A stretch of 64,000 nucleotides of DNA from Gemmatimonadota bacterium. Its GTDB lineage: Bacteria; Gemmatimonadota; Gemmatimonadetes; Longimicrobiales; Gaopeijiaceae. Positions 8,075-16,282 of this stretch are shown in pieces. The stretch is taken from NCBI GenBank assembly GCA_029262115.1, contig JAJCZZ010000031.1, forward strand, positions 62,001 to 126,000, given 5' to 3'. The translations under genes were made by a program, and so were the position numbers. How positions within the stretch are numbered: position 1 is the stretch's first letter; each line of letters opens with the position of its first letter. The notes beneath the pieces were generated by a model that had not been told where the DNA came from, made no database searches, and saw only the letters and a program-made list of their open reading frames with translations.

Positions 8075-10285
8075 GTGCGCATCTCCGCTCCTACCCTCCT
8101 GCTCGCCGCTGGCCTCTGGATCCCCTCGGTGGCCCCTGCGCAACAGGTCGCCCCGCAGCAGCCCACGGCCATCGATGTCGAGGCGGCACCCCGTCCCGAG
8201 ACGACCGCCACTCGAGCGCGCGGCCCCATCACCATCGACGGCGTGCTGGACGAGGCCACGTGGGCCGACGCCCCAGTCATCGATCGATTCACCCAGTCCC
8301 GACCCGACCGGGGTCTGCCGCTGACCGAGGCCACCGAGGTGCGCCTCCTCTACGACGACGAGACGCTCTACATCGGCGTGGAGATGTGGGATCGGTCGCC
8401 GGATCGGCTGACGATTCCGAGCCTCGAACAAGACTTCCAGAGCGGAAACTCGGACATCTTCGGGATCACGCTGGACACGTTCTTCGATCGACGGAACGCG
8501 TTCATGTTCCTCGTGAACCCGATGGGTGCGGTCAAGGAGGCCCAGGACTTCGACGACTCCCGCTACGAGAACGCCGCGTGGGAAGGCATTTTCGACGTCA
8601 AGACACGGGTTCACGAACGGGGTTGGACCGTCGAGTGGGCCATCCCCTTTACCACGGTACGCTTCGATCCCAGCCTGGAGGTGCAGGATTGGGGGCTCCA
8701 GTTGATGCGCCGGATCCGCCGCAACAACGAAGAGGGGTACTGGGCGCCGCTGGACCAGCGTGACCGGATCCACAAGATGTCCAAGGCGGGAACTCTGCGG
8801 GGTCTGCAAGGCATCCGATCGGGCAGAAACCTCCTGATCAAGCCGTACGCACTGTCAGCCCGAGCGGCACCCGGGACCACGCCCTCGGAGTGGACCTACG
8901 ACGCCGGTGTCGATCTGAAATACGGGATCACCCCGAGAATGACGCTGGATCTGACCTGGCGGACCGACTTCAGCCAGGTCGAAGTCGACCAGGAACAGGT
9001 GAATCTGACGCGGTTCAGCCTGTTCTTTCCCGAACGCCGCGACTTCTTCACGGAGAACTCGGGCGTCTTCAACTTCGGCGACATATCGGAGCGGAACTAC
9101 CGATCGGGAAGCTCGCTCCGGGACTTCTCGCTGTTCCATTCACGGCGGATCGGTCTCGAGGGCGGCCAGGAGGTGCCGATCGTCGGGGGTGGTCGCCTGA
9201 CCGGGCGCGCGGGAGGTTTCGAGGTCGGCGCCATCAGCATGCAGACGCGCCCTGACGAGGGGCTCCCCGCCGAGAACTTCTCCGTCCTTCGAGCGAAGAG
9301 GGCCCTCGGCGGCTTCGGGGACGTCGGCGGCATCTTCGTGAATCGCCAGTCGACGGACGGCGCGGGGACGTTCAACCGCACCTACGGGGCCGAAGCCAAC
9401 CTCTCTCCCAGCCGCTACCTCCGTATCAACTCCTACCTGGCGGCGGTGGAGGACTCCGAGCTTTCGGATGGATCGGGATGGGCAGGGCGCCTCTGGGCCG
9501 GATGGCGAGACGACTTCTGGAACGTGTCCGCCGGCGTGAAGCACGTCGGGGACGACTTCGTGCCGCGGGTGGGCTTCGTGCGTCGTCGGGGGGTTCGCAC
9601 GGGATACGCGACCGTCGGCGTCCACCACCGTCCGGTTTCGGCCGTCGTGAACGAGATCAACCCATTCGTCGAGACGGACGTCGTCACCGATCTGGACGGA
9701 CGGATCCTGACGCGGGTCCACAACGCCTCCTTCAGCGTCGGCCTTCAGGACGGGAGCCGCGTGGGAGTGGAGGTCACCGACAACTTCGAGCGGCTCGACG
9801 ACTCGTTCTCGGTCCAGGGCGACGCGGTCGTGCCCGCGGGCGACCACAGCTTCCAGGAAGTCTCGGCGAACGCCAGCACCAGCGCGGGACGGGAGCTATC
9901 CGGGCGGGTGCGCTTATCCCGCGGCGGCTTTTTCAATGGCGATCGCAACTCGGCTTCGGTCTCTGCGCTATGGAGGGTCAGCTATCGCCTCGCGGTCGAC
10001 GCCTCCGCCCAGCGGAACGCGCTTTCGATACCCGGCGCACCGTCGTTCGACGCCGACGTGTACGGCGGTCGAGTCACGTTCGCGGCGAATACGCGCTTCT
10101 TCACGAGCGCGTTCCTTCAGTACAACTCCGCCACGACCGACGTCGTTTCCAATCTGCGGCTGAACTTCATCCACTCGCCTCTGAGCGACCTGTTTCTCGT
10201 GTACACGGAACGTCGCAATCGTTCGGGCGAGCGCCCAACCGAACGGTTCCTCTCGTTCAAGGTCACGAAGGCGCTGGCGTTCTGA
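8075..10285 (+). CDS. DUF5916 protein: CBM9-like domain plus outer-membrane barrel
   Basis: 736 residues from GTG 8075. Signal peptide MRISAPTLLLAAGLWIPSVAPAQ; a CBM9-like beta-sandwich (ITIDGVLDEATWADAP at ~52-67, then LYIGVEMWD); then a long region rich in alternating polar and aromatic strands (FFPERRDFFTENSGVF) that ends FKVTKALAF with a C-terminal Phe, typical of outer-membrane beta-barrels. The family is common in Bacteroidota and Gemmatimonadota, often near peptidases or sugar enzymes, with no established function. Monocistronic here. Confidence 0.85.
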   Translation: MRISAPTLLLAAGLWIPSVAPAQQVAPQQPTAIDVEAAPRPETTATRARGPITIDGVLDEATWADAPVIDRFTQSRPDRGLPLTEATEVRLLYDDETLYIGVEMWDRSPDRLTIPSLEQDFQSGNSDIFGITLDTFFDRRNAFMFLVNPMGAVKEAQDFDDSRYENAAWEGIFDVKTRVHERGWTVEWAIPFTTVRFDPSLEVQDWGLQLMRRIRRNNEEGYWAPLDQRDRIHKMSKAGTLRGLQGIRSGRNLLIKPYALSARAAPGTTPSEWTYDAGVDLKYGITPRMTLDLTWRTDFSQVEVDQEQVNLTRFSLFFPERRDFFTENSGVFNFGDISERNYRSGSSLRDFSLFHSRRIGLEGGQEVPIVGGGRLTGRAGGFEVGAISMQTRPDEGLPAENFSVLRAKRALGGFGDVGGIFVNRQSTDGAGTFNRTYGAEANLSPSRYLRINSYLAAVEDSELSDGSGWAGRLWAGWRDDFWNVSAGVKHVGDDFVPRVGFVRRRGVRTGYATVGVHHRPVSAVVNEINPFVETDVVTDLDGRILTRVHNASFSVGLQDGSRVGVEVTDNFERLDDSFSVQGDAVVPAGDHSFQEVSANASTSAGRELSGRVRLSRGGFFNGDRNSASVSALWRVSYRLAVDASAQRNALSIPGAPSFDADVYGGRVTFAANTRFFTSAFLQYNSATTDVVSNLRLNFIHSPLSDLFLVYTERRNRSGERPTERFLSFKVTKALAF

Positions 10286-10303
10286 GGAGGGGCGTCCGGG
10301 CGC

Positions 10304-10380
10304 CACGCCCGAGCGGTTGCGGGCCGGCCCAGGAGAAGAATCGGCGGCGCAGTGCACGCCCGGGCGGTCGAGGGCCGGCC
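10304..10380. repeat. Imperfect 26-bp tandem direct repeat
   Basis: Two copies, 10304-10329 and 10355-10380, match at 23 of 26 positions. Each starts CACGCCCG and ends GGGCCGGCC. They sit in the 203-base gap between the DUF5916 stop and the amidase start with a 51-base period. Function unknown. Confidence 0.6.
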
Positions 10381-10488
10381 GAGAGGTGGTGGTGAAACCC
10401 GACACTCGTGTACCTTGCGCGCGACCACGGCGTCCCCGACTCTGAGTTCAGCCACCCCCCGTGGTGGGCCGAGCGACGGAGTTGTTCG

Positions 10489-11319
10489 ATGGCCCTGATG
10501 CTGACGGACCTGCCGCTGACGCCCGGCGAATGGATCGACGAGGTAACACCGAAGGACACGCTGTATATCCACCACACCGCCGGAGGGCACGATCCCGCCG
10601 GGGTCGTGTCGTGGTGGGACCGAGACGGCGATGGGGCTCGCCGTAGGGTCGGTACCGCTTACGTCATCGGTAGCCGCTCGACGCGAAACGGAGACGCGAG
10701 CATGGACGGGAGGGTCATCCGGTGCTTTCCCGAAGAGCACTGGGCGTACCATCTGGGCGTGAGAGGTACCCGCGGCGCCCTGGACCGCCGGTCCATCGGC
10801 ATCGAACTGTGTAACTATGGGTGGCTTACTCGCTCTCGCCAGGACGGGCGGTTCTACACCTACGCCCGCCACCCCGTACCGGATGACCAGGTCGTCGAGC
10901 TGCCCACGCCGTTTCGCGGCCATCGGTTCTGGCACCGATACACGGACGCTCAGCTCGAGGCGCTCCGGTCCCTCGTTCTGGAGATCGCCGAGCGTCATCC
11001 CATCGACCTGAAGCAAGGTCTGATGCCCAGGCTCGATCGAGAACGGCTGAAGCTGCCCGGCCACCTCTCCGTTCGCCGCCAGCAGGAGTGGTTGAACCGC
11101 CATGGCTTCACCGACAAGGACGGGAAGACGCTCCTCCTGGACGGCATCGACGGCGCGAAAACCGAGTCGGCACGAAGGAAGGTCGGCCGCCCCGCGTTCG
11201 AGTTCCAGGCGGAGGCCCGGGAGGGTGAGCCCGGCGTGTGGACGCATACCAACGTGCGAAAGGACAAGTCGGACTGCTCGCCGCAAACTGGGCTGCTGGA
11301 GCTTCTGCGCGGGCTGTGA
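10489..11319 (+). CDS. N-acetylmuramoyl-L-alanine amidase (Amidase_2/PGRP fold)
   Basis: The catalytic domain starts with KDTLYIHHTAGG (first zinc His), includes CFPEEHWAYHLGV (substrate groove) and RRSIGIELCNYG, and ends with HTNVRKDKSDCSPQ, which provides the second zinc His and the conserved Lys/Asp. It should cleave the lactyl-Ala amide of peptidoglycan. No signal peptide is visible. GTG 10408 extends the frame, but ATG 10489 is preferred: GACGGAG lies about 8 bases upstream and the extra 27 residues look unstructured. A 276-residue cytoplasmic or holin-dependent lysin-like amidase; no phage genes surround it. Confidence 0.78.
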   Translation: MALMLTDLPLTPGEWIDEVTPKDTLYIHHTAGGHDPAGVVSWWDRDGDGARRRVGTAYVIGSRSTRNGDASMDGRVIRCFPEEHWAYHLGVRGTRGALDRRSIGIELCNYGWLTRSRQDGRFYTYARHPVPDDQVVELPTPFRGHRFWHRYTDAQLEALRSLVLEIAERHPIDLKQGLMPRLDRERLKLPGHLSVRRQQEWLNRHGFTDKDGKTLLLDGIDGAKTESARRKVGRPAFEFQAEAREGEPGVWTHTNVRKDKSDCSPQTGLLELLRGL

Positions 11320-11358
11320 GCGTTTGCGGGTCGGGGGCGGGCGGCGGCCCAAAGCGAA

Positions 11359-11395
11359 CGAGGCCCCCCGGTCGAACCACCGACCGGGGGCCTCG
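11359..11395. terminator. Bidirectional hairpin between convergent genes
   Basis: A 15-bp stem (left arm 11359-11374 with one bulged C, right arm 11381-11395) closes the loop AACCAC. It lies between the amidase (+) stop and the M20 peptidase (-) stop, so it can serve both. No clear U-tract follows. Confidence 0.7.
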
Positions 11396-11450
11396 CACCC
11401 ATCCTCAGATCACTCCGTCCCGCGCACCAGCGGGCGCCCCCGTCCTCGTC

Positions 11451-13097
11451 TCAGCTCCCGCCGGGTCCTCCCTGGGGAGCGGCCGGCGCCGCCGCGTCGT
11501 CGCTGATCGGCGTCGACCGCACGGTCGGGTACTCGATACCGAGCTGCTCCAGATAGCTTCCGTACCGATCCGGATCGTAATAGAAGGGCCGCATCAGCGG
11601 ACGCCACCGCGCCATGATGTCCTCGTTCAGCCAGATGGCGGGCTGGTCGGTCGGTGAGATGAACGGGATGTACGTGGTCTCGGCCGTCTGAACGTCGTTG
11701 AAGTACTCCCAGGCTTCTTCCACGATGTCGTCGTCCAGGAAGAGGTCCATGAGCGTGCGAGCCTGGACCTTCGCACCGGCCACCGCGCCCTTGTGGGCGA
11801 TGGGCGTGGCCATGGCGATTCCGTTCGCCCAGTTGTGCCCCGGGCCGCCCGGAATGTTCGACGGGTAGCGCAGCGTCACGGTCGGCATGTTCCACGACAC
11901 GTCACCGATGTCGTCGGAGCCTCCGCCGAGTGACCGGTCGAGGTCGACCGGGCCTGCCAACTCGCCGAGCTCCGTGGGAAGCCCGCGCTCTTCGACGCCG
12001 AGTTCCCGCTGGAGTCCGCGCGCCAAGGTCAGATCGGCGTCGCTCCACTCCGGCAGCCCGACCTCTTCGATGTTGGCCCAGGTGGCTTCGGCCACCGGCT
12101 TGCTGAAGTGGCGTCCGTAGGCGGCACCCACCGTCATGATGGTATCGATCTCGGTGCCGGTCATGAGCGCGGCGCCCTGCGCCATGAGGACGGCGGCATC
12201 GTACTGTTCCTTCGTGAGCTCGTAGTTCCGCTCACGGAAGTAGAACCAGATCGTCGCGTGCTGGGGCACGACGTTGGGCTGGTCACCCCCCTCCACGATG
12301 ATGTAGTGGGAGCGGGCCGCCGGCCGGAGGTGCTCACGCTTGAATTCCCAGGCCTGTGCCATGAGCATGACCGCGTCGAGCGCCGACCGTCCCCGCCACG
12401 GCGAGCCGGCCGAGTGGGCAGTCTCGCCGGTAAAGCTGAATTGGGCCGACCAGAGGGCGTTCCCTCCGCTTTGCCCCCACGACATCCCGAAGCCCGAGCT
12501 GACGTGGGTGAAGAGGTTCACGTCCACGTCGTCGAAGACGCCCTCGCGGACGAAGAACGCCTTGGAAGCGACCTGCTCCTCCGCGATGCCCGGCCAGATC
12601 AGGAGCGTACCGTCGATTCCCTCGCGCTCCATGAGCTGCTTGGCGGCCAGCGCGGCGACGATGTTGACCGCCTGACCGGAGTTGTGCCCCTCGCCATGGC
12701 CGGGAGCCATGGAGACGATCGGGTCCCGGTAGCCGACACCGGGCTTCTGGTTCGACTGGGGGATGCCATCGACGTCGGACCCGAGCGCGATGACGGGCTC
12801 TCCCGTGCCATTCGACCAGCGCGCGGTCCACGCGGACGGCATACCCGCGACTCCTAGCTCGATGTCGAAGCCGTTTTCCTCGAGCAGCCCGGTGAGGTAC
12901 CTCTGGGTCTCGAACTCCTGCATGCCCAACTCGCCGAACGAGTAGAGCATGTCGACGATCTCCTGAACCATCTTGGCGTTGCTCTGGACGATCTCCTCGG
13001 CCTCGTCCTTGAGGTCGTCGAGATCCTGGGCGCTCGCCGGCACGGCCACGAGGGCCGCCGCCAGCGTAAACGCGGCAGTGCGCAGAACGCGATGCAT
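11451..13097 (-). CDS. Secreted M20-family amidohydrolase (AbgB-like)
   Basis: 548 residues with a Sec signal peptide (MHRVLRTAAFTLAAALVAVPASAQ). Metallopeptidase M20 architecture: the catalytic region GSDVDGIPQSNQKPG and GHGEGHNSGQAV, metal-binding WPGIAEEQVASKAFF with the Glu pair, the lid/dimerisation domain FSFTGETAHSAG, and a C-terminal metal His in GGPGHNWANG. Closest in style to aminobenzoyl-glutamate hydrolase subunit B and related amidohydrolases. Probably periplasmic hydrolysis of N-acyl amino acids or small peptides. A short Pro/Ala/Gly tail ends the protein. Confidence 0.85.
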   Translation of the reverse strand: MHRVLRTAAFTLAAALVAVPASAQDLDDLKDEAEEIVQSNAKMVQEIVDMLYSFGELGMQEFETQRYLTGLLEENGFDIELGVAGMPSAWTARWSNGTGEPVIALGSDVDGIPQSNQKPGVGYRDPIVSMAPGHGEGHNSGQAVNIVAALAAKQLMEREGIDGTLLIWPGIAEEQVASKAFFVREGVFDDVDVNLFTHVSSGFGMSWGQSGGNALWSAQFSFTGETAHSAGSPWRGRSALDAVMLMAQAWEFKREHLRPAARSHYIIVEGGDQPNVVPQHATIWFYFRERNYELTKEQYDAAVLMAQGAALMTGTEIDTIMTVGAAYGRHFSKPVAEATWANIEEVGLPEWSDADLTLARGLQRELGVEERGLPTELGELAGPVDLDRSLGGGSDDIGDVSWNMPTVTLRYPSNIPGGPGHNWANGIAMATPIAHKGAVAGAKVQARTLMDLFLDDDIVEEAWEYFNDVQTAETTYIPFISPTDQPAIWLNEDIMARWRPLMRPFYYDPDRYGSYLEQLGIEYPTVRSTPISDDAAAPAAPQGGPGGS

Positions 13098-13349
13098 GAA
13101 TCGCTACTCCGGTGGGGTTGGACGGGCCGCGTGGGGGCGGGCCGGTGTGGTCTCCGGTCAGGATGCGCTCGGGCGCGCATCCTGGCAAGCAGTCCCGGCG
13201 TCCGGCAAGGCCGAGCGCGATTCATCCCCGCCCCGATCCCGGCCGTCCCCGGTAACGACCACGGCATCCCTTCCGCCCTGTCCACGCGCGTGTGAAACGC
13301 CGTTCGTGAGGCCGTTCGCCTACGCCACGTCGCCACAGGGAGGATGAAG

Positions 13350-14126
13350 ATGGAGGATAGGAGAGGTGTGCCCACCAGTCTGCGTACCGGGTCGACTTCG
13401 GCCGTGCTGGCGGTTGTATGCCTCCTGGGGAACGCACCCGGCGCGGCGAGCCAGATGCCGACAGAGTTCACCAACCTCCAGCACTTCCCGGACGACATCG
13501 CGCGAGACGACCTGATCGAGAACATGCGGCATATCTCGCTCGCCCTCGGAGTCCGCTGCCAATACTGCCACGTCGGGGGGGACGGCGTCTCGTTCCAGGG
13601 CGTCGACTTCGCATCGGACGACGACCCGGACAAGATCAAAGCCCGGTGGATGCTGGGCATGATGGCCGACCTGAACCGTCGGCTGGACACGGAGCTTCTC
13701 CACCGGGACACGGTTCCCGTGGAGATGAGCTGCAAGACCTGCCACCGGGGAATCTCCCGGCCGATTCTGTTGGCCCAGGAGATCCGCATGGCGCTGGACA
13801 CGAGCGGACGGGATTCGATCGGCGCGGTGTACGACCGGGCTCGGGAGTCCCTGGAGGGTGGGGTCTACGACTTCAACCAGTGGGAGCTCAACCTCCTGGC
13901 GGAGCAACTCGAGGGCGAAGGACGCGCCGACGACGCCATCGCCGTCTGGGAGTTGAACCGGCGGCATCACCCGGAGTCGGTCAACATCCTCCGCAACCTC
14001 GGACGGATGTATGAAGCGGCGGGACGGACGCAAGAAGCGACGTGGGCGTGGGTCTCGATCCTCACGGTGGCACCGGGCAACAGAGAGGCCACCGCGCGGC
14101 TGGAGGCGCTGCGCGGCGGGTCGTAG
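13350..14126 (+). CDS. Dihaem cytochrome c of the reaction-centre cytochrome type, with TPR tail
   Basis: About 258 residues. ATG 13350 is chosen because GGGAGG (13338-13343) sits 6 bases upstream; the ATG at 13344 abuts it. After a signal peptide come ENMRHISLALGVRCQYCH and MSCKTCHRG, two CxxCH haem sites, in the layout of the photosynthetic reaction-centre cytochrome c subunit domain but with two haems rather than four. The C-terminal ~90 residues look like tetratricopeptide helices (EQLEGEGRADDAIAVWELNR, LGRMYEAAGRTQEATW). Periplasmic electron carrier; no photosynthesis genes are nearby, and related dihaem versions occur in many non-phototrophs. Confidence 0.82.
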   Translation: MEDRRGVPTSLRTGSTSAVLAVVCLLGNAPGAASQMPTEFTNLQHFPDDIARDDLIENMRHISLALGVRCQYCHVGGDGVSFQGVDFASDDDPDKIKARWMLGMMADLNRRLDTELLHRDTVPVEMSCKTCHRGISRPILLAQEIRMALDTSGRDSIGAVYDRARESLEGGVYDFNQWELNLLAEQLEGEGRADDAIAVWELNRRHHPESVNILRNLGRMYEAAGRTQEATWAWVSILTVAPGNREATARLEALRGGS

Positions 14127-14146
14127 ATCGACGCGGGTCCCACCGA

Positions 14147-14300
14147 GGGCTCCAGCGGGGGACCCCCGTTGAGGGAGGGAACCCGGCGCGGGGATTTGGT
14201 CGGCCGCGCGCCGTGTAGCGCAGCCTCCGCCTGATAGGACTTCCCAGCACGCCCTCAGGCGGAGCGATCCCGACTCAACGGGGGTCCCCCGCTGGAGCCC
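14147..14300. repeat. Structured intergenic element with 27-bp perfect inverted termini
   Basis: The left terminus 14147-14173 and the right terminus 14274-14300 are perfect 27-bp inverted repeats; each starts or ends with GGGCTCC/GGAGCCC and contains its own odd palindrome (GGGGGACCCCC). A second perfect 10-bp inverted repeat, 14225-14234 and 14255-14264, is nested inside. The element could be a non-autonomous transposable element (MITE), a REP-like element or a terminator. No target-site duplication is evident and no transposase is present. Confidence 0.7.
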
Positions 14301-14409
14301 AACCCAAGAAGCCCCCCCTACCTACGAATCCGCCCCGACCGCCTCGTTACGATTTCCACGGCGTGTCCTCGCCGATGGCCCGAGCCCGGAAGAACCCGCA
14401 CACTACGGA

Positions 14410-15534
14410 ATGTTCGAACTGACGCGTGCCGCCCGGATGAAGTGGCCCCTGTTTGCTGCCGGCTACCTGGCTATCTGGACCGTCCCGGGTCTGATCTCGA
14501 CGAGCCAGCTCATGCTGAGCTACACGCTGCGCGGAGACGACCCCCCTCTCCGCACGGTGCTCCTGCTCGCGCTGCCGGGGTGGTATGTGTGGGCGCTGCT
14601 CTCGCCTCTCATCTATCTGGCCGCCCGACGCTATCCGCTCGAAGGACCGCGCCTCTGGTCGCACGTCGCGCTGCACCTCTGCTTCAACGTCCTGCTGGCC
14701 GCCGCTTGGGTGGGGCTTCTGGTCGGCGTCAGGAGGGCCTTCGCGCTTCCGGGCGTGAAGGACTTCAGACTACAGTTGGTGAGCGCCATCGGGGCGAGCC
14801 TGCTCACCTACTGGGGCGTCACCCTCCTGGTCCAGTTGGCTCGGGACCGTCGTGAGCGGGAGCGGCGAGCGACACGGGCAGCGGAGTTGGACGCGCAACT
14901 GTCGGACGCCCGTCTGACCGCGTTGAAGGCCCAGCTTCATCCCCATTTCCTGTTCAACACCATGAACGCGATCTCCGCGTTCGTTCGCTCAGAGCCTCTG
15001 AAGGCCGAGCAGATGCTGGCGGAGTTGGCGGCGCTGCTCCGCACGGTCCTCGACACGTCCGATCAGCAACTCGTCCCCCTCCAGTCGGAGTTGGACTTCG
15101 TACGCCGCTACATCGGAATCCAGCAGATCCGCCTCGGCCATCGCCTCTCGGCATCGGTGACCGCGGACGACGATGTAGTGTGGACGCTCGTACCGTCCAT
15201 GATCCTCCAGCCGCTCGTGGAGAACGCGGTCGAGCACGGGATCGCCCGGCGACGGGAAGGAGGTCGTGTCGAACTCGAGGTGACCGAAGCAGGCGGTCGT
15301 CTGACGCTGGAGGTCCGTGACGACGGCCCGGGGTTCACGACCTCCGGCGAAGGCGAACGGGATCCAGGCGATGGGCGCATCGGACTCCGCAATACTCGGG
15401 AACGCCTGGAGCGACTCTACGGGGACCAATACGAGTTCTGTGTCGCGGATGGTCCGGGGGGCGGAACGACCGTCCGTATCGTGATCCCATCCGAGTCGAC
15501 CGGGCCGGACTCTCCAGGCGCTGAGCCATGCTGA
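14410..15534 (+). CDS. LytS/YpdA-type membrane histidine kinase
   Basis: 374 residues. Four hydrophobic segments occupy the first ~150 residues (AAGYLAIWTVPGLI, VLLLALPGWYVWALL, LCFNVLLAAAWVGLL, SAIGASLLTYWGVTLL). A short coiled coil leads to the His_kinase domain LKAQLHPHFLFNTMNAIS (phospho-acceptor His), then the HATPase N-box LQPLVENAVEHG and G-box DGRIGLRNTRERL. It overlaps the LytTR regulator by 7 bases, so the two form a two-component pair. Confidence 0.9.
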   Translation: MFELTRAARMKWPLFAAGYLAIWTVPGLISTSQLMLSYTLRGDDPPLRTVLLLALPGWYVWALLSPLIYLAARRYPLEGPRLWSHVALHLCFNVLLAAAWVGLLVGVRRAFALPGVKDFRLQLVSAIGASLLTYWGVTLLVQLARDRRERERRATRAAELDAQLSDARLTALKAQLHPHFLFNTMNAISAFVRSEPLKAEQMLAELAALLRTVLDTSDQQLVPLQSELDFVRRYIGIQQIRLGHRLSASVTADDDVVWTLVPSMILQPLVENAVEHGIARRREGGRVELEVTEAGGRLTLEVRDDGPGFTTSGEGERDPGDGRIGLRNTRERLERLYGDQYEFCVADGPGGGTTVRIVIPSESTGPDSPGAEPC

Positions 15535-16274
15535 AGGTCATGGTCGTCGACGACGAAGCGCCGGCCCGCAAGCGCCTTCGAGACCTGATCGAACGCGTCC
15601 CTGATCTGACACTGTCGGCGGAGTGCGTCGACGGCCCGTCCGCCGTCGCCGCGATTCGTGAAGAGGTGCCGGACGTCCTGTTTCTCGATGTTCAGATGCC
15701 GGAGATGGATGGTTTCGACGTGCTTCAGGCCGTGGGGACGGACGTCGTGCGCTCCGTGGTCTTCGTCACGGCATATCACGAACACGCCCTGGCCGCGTTC
15801 GACGCTCGGGCACTCGACTACCTGCTCAAGCCCTTCACGGAGGCACGCTTCCTGGAGACCGTGTCGCGCGCCCGTGAGGCGCGTCTTACGGATCGGGCCG
15901 CGTGGACCGGACGAATCGAGGCGCTCCTGGCGGAGGTTCGACCCGCCGACAGCCGACTCGCGGTGCCCAGCGGGGGCGGTGTGCGCTTCGTGGACGTCGA
16001 CCGGGTGGCCTGGATTGAGTCCGACGGCAACTACGTGGTGCTCCACCTCGAAGGCGAGCGTCTGCGGATGCGCCATACCCTCAAACGGATGGCGGAACGA
16101 CTCGAGCGGGACGGCTTCATCCGTATCCACCAGTCCTACGTGGTGAACACAGCCCACATCTTGGAGCTGCAGCCATGGAGCCACGGCGAGCTCGTCGTGA
16201 CGCTCCGGGACGGCACCAGCCTGGTCTCGAGCCGAACGTGGTCAGGGGCGCTCCGGGAGATGATGGGTCGGTAG
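15528..16274 (+). CDS. LytTR-family response regulator
   Basis: 248 residues. Receiver domain MLKVMVVDDEAPARKR with the phospho-acceptor Asp in VLFLDVQMPEMDG and the conserved Lys in YLLKPF; C-terminal LytTR DNA-binding domain (VDRVAWIESDGNYVVLHL, FIRIHQSYVVNTAHI). Cognate regulator of the overlapping LytS-type kinase. LytTR regulators usually bind paired imperfect direct repeats; I did not identify its target. It converges on the ADOP permease with 8 bases between stops. Confidence 0.92.
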   Translation: MLKVMVVDDEAPARKRLRDLIERVPDLTLSAECVDGPSAVAAIREEVPDVLFLDVQMPEMDGFDVLQAVGTDVVRSVVFVTAYHEHALAAFDARALDYLLKPFTEARFLETVSRAREARLTDRAAWTGRIEALLAEVRPADSRLAVPSGGGVRFVDVDRVAWIESDGNYVVLHLEGERLRMRHTLKRMAERLERDGFIRIHQSYVVNTAHILELQPWSHGELVVTLRDGTSLVSSRTWSGALREMMGR

Positions 16275-16282
16275 GAGCCGGG

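Noticed and set aside
10408-11319. Prophage endolysin module
   Set aside because: The amidase stands alone; no holin, tail, integrase or att-like repeat was seen around it.
13344-14126. Photosynthetic reaction-centre operon
   Set aside because: Only two haem sites and no pufL/M, bch or crt genes nearby; related dihaem proteins are common in non-phototrophs.
14147-14300. CRISPR array or tRNA
   Set aside because: Only one pair of inverted arms, no periodic spacers, and no cloverleaf or CCA end.
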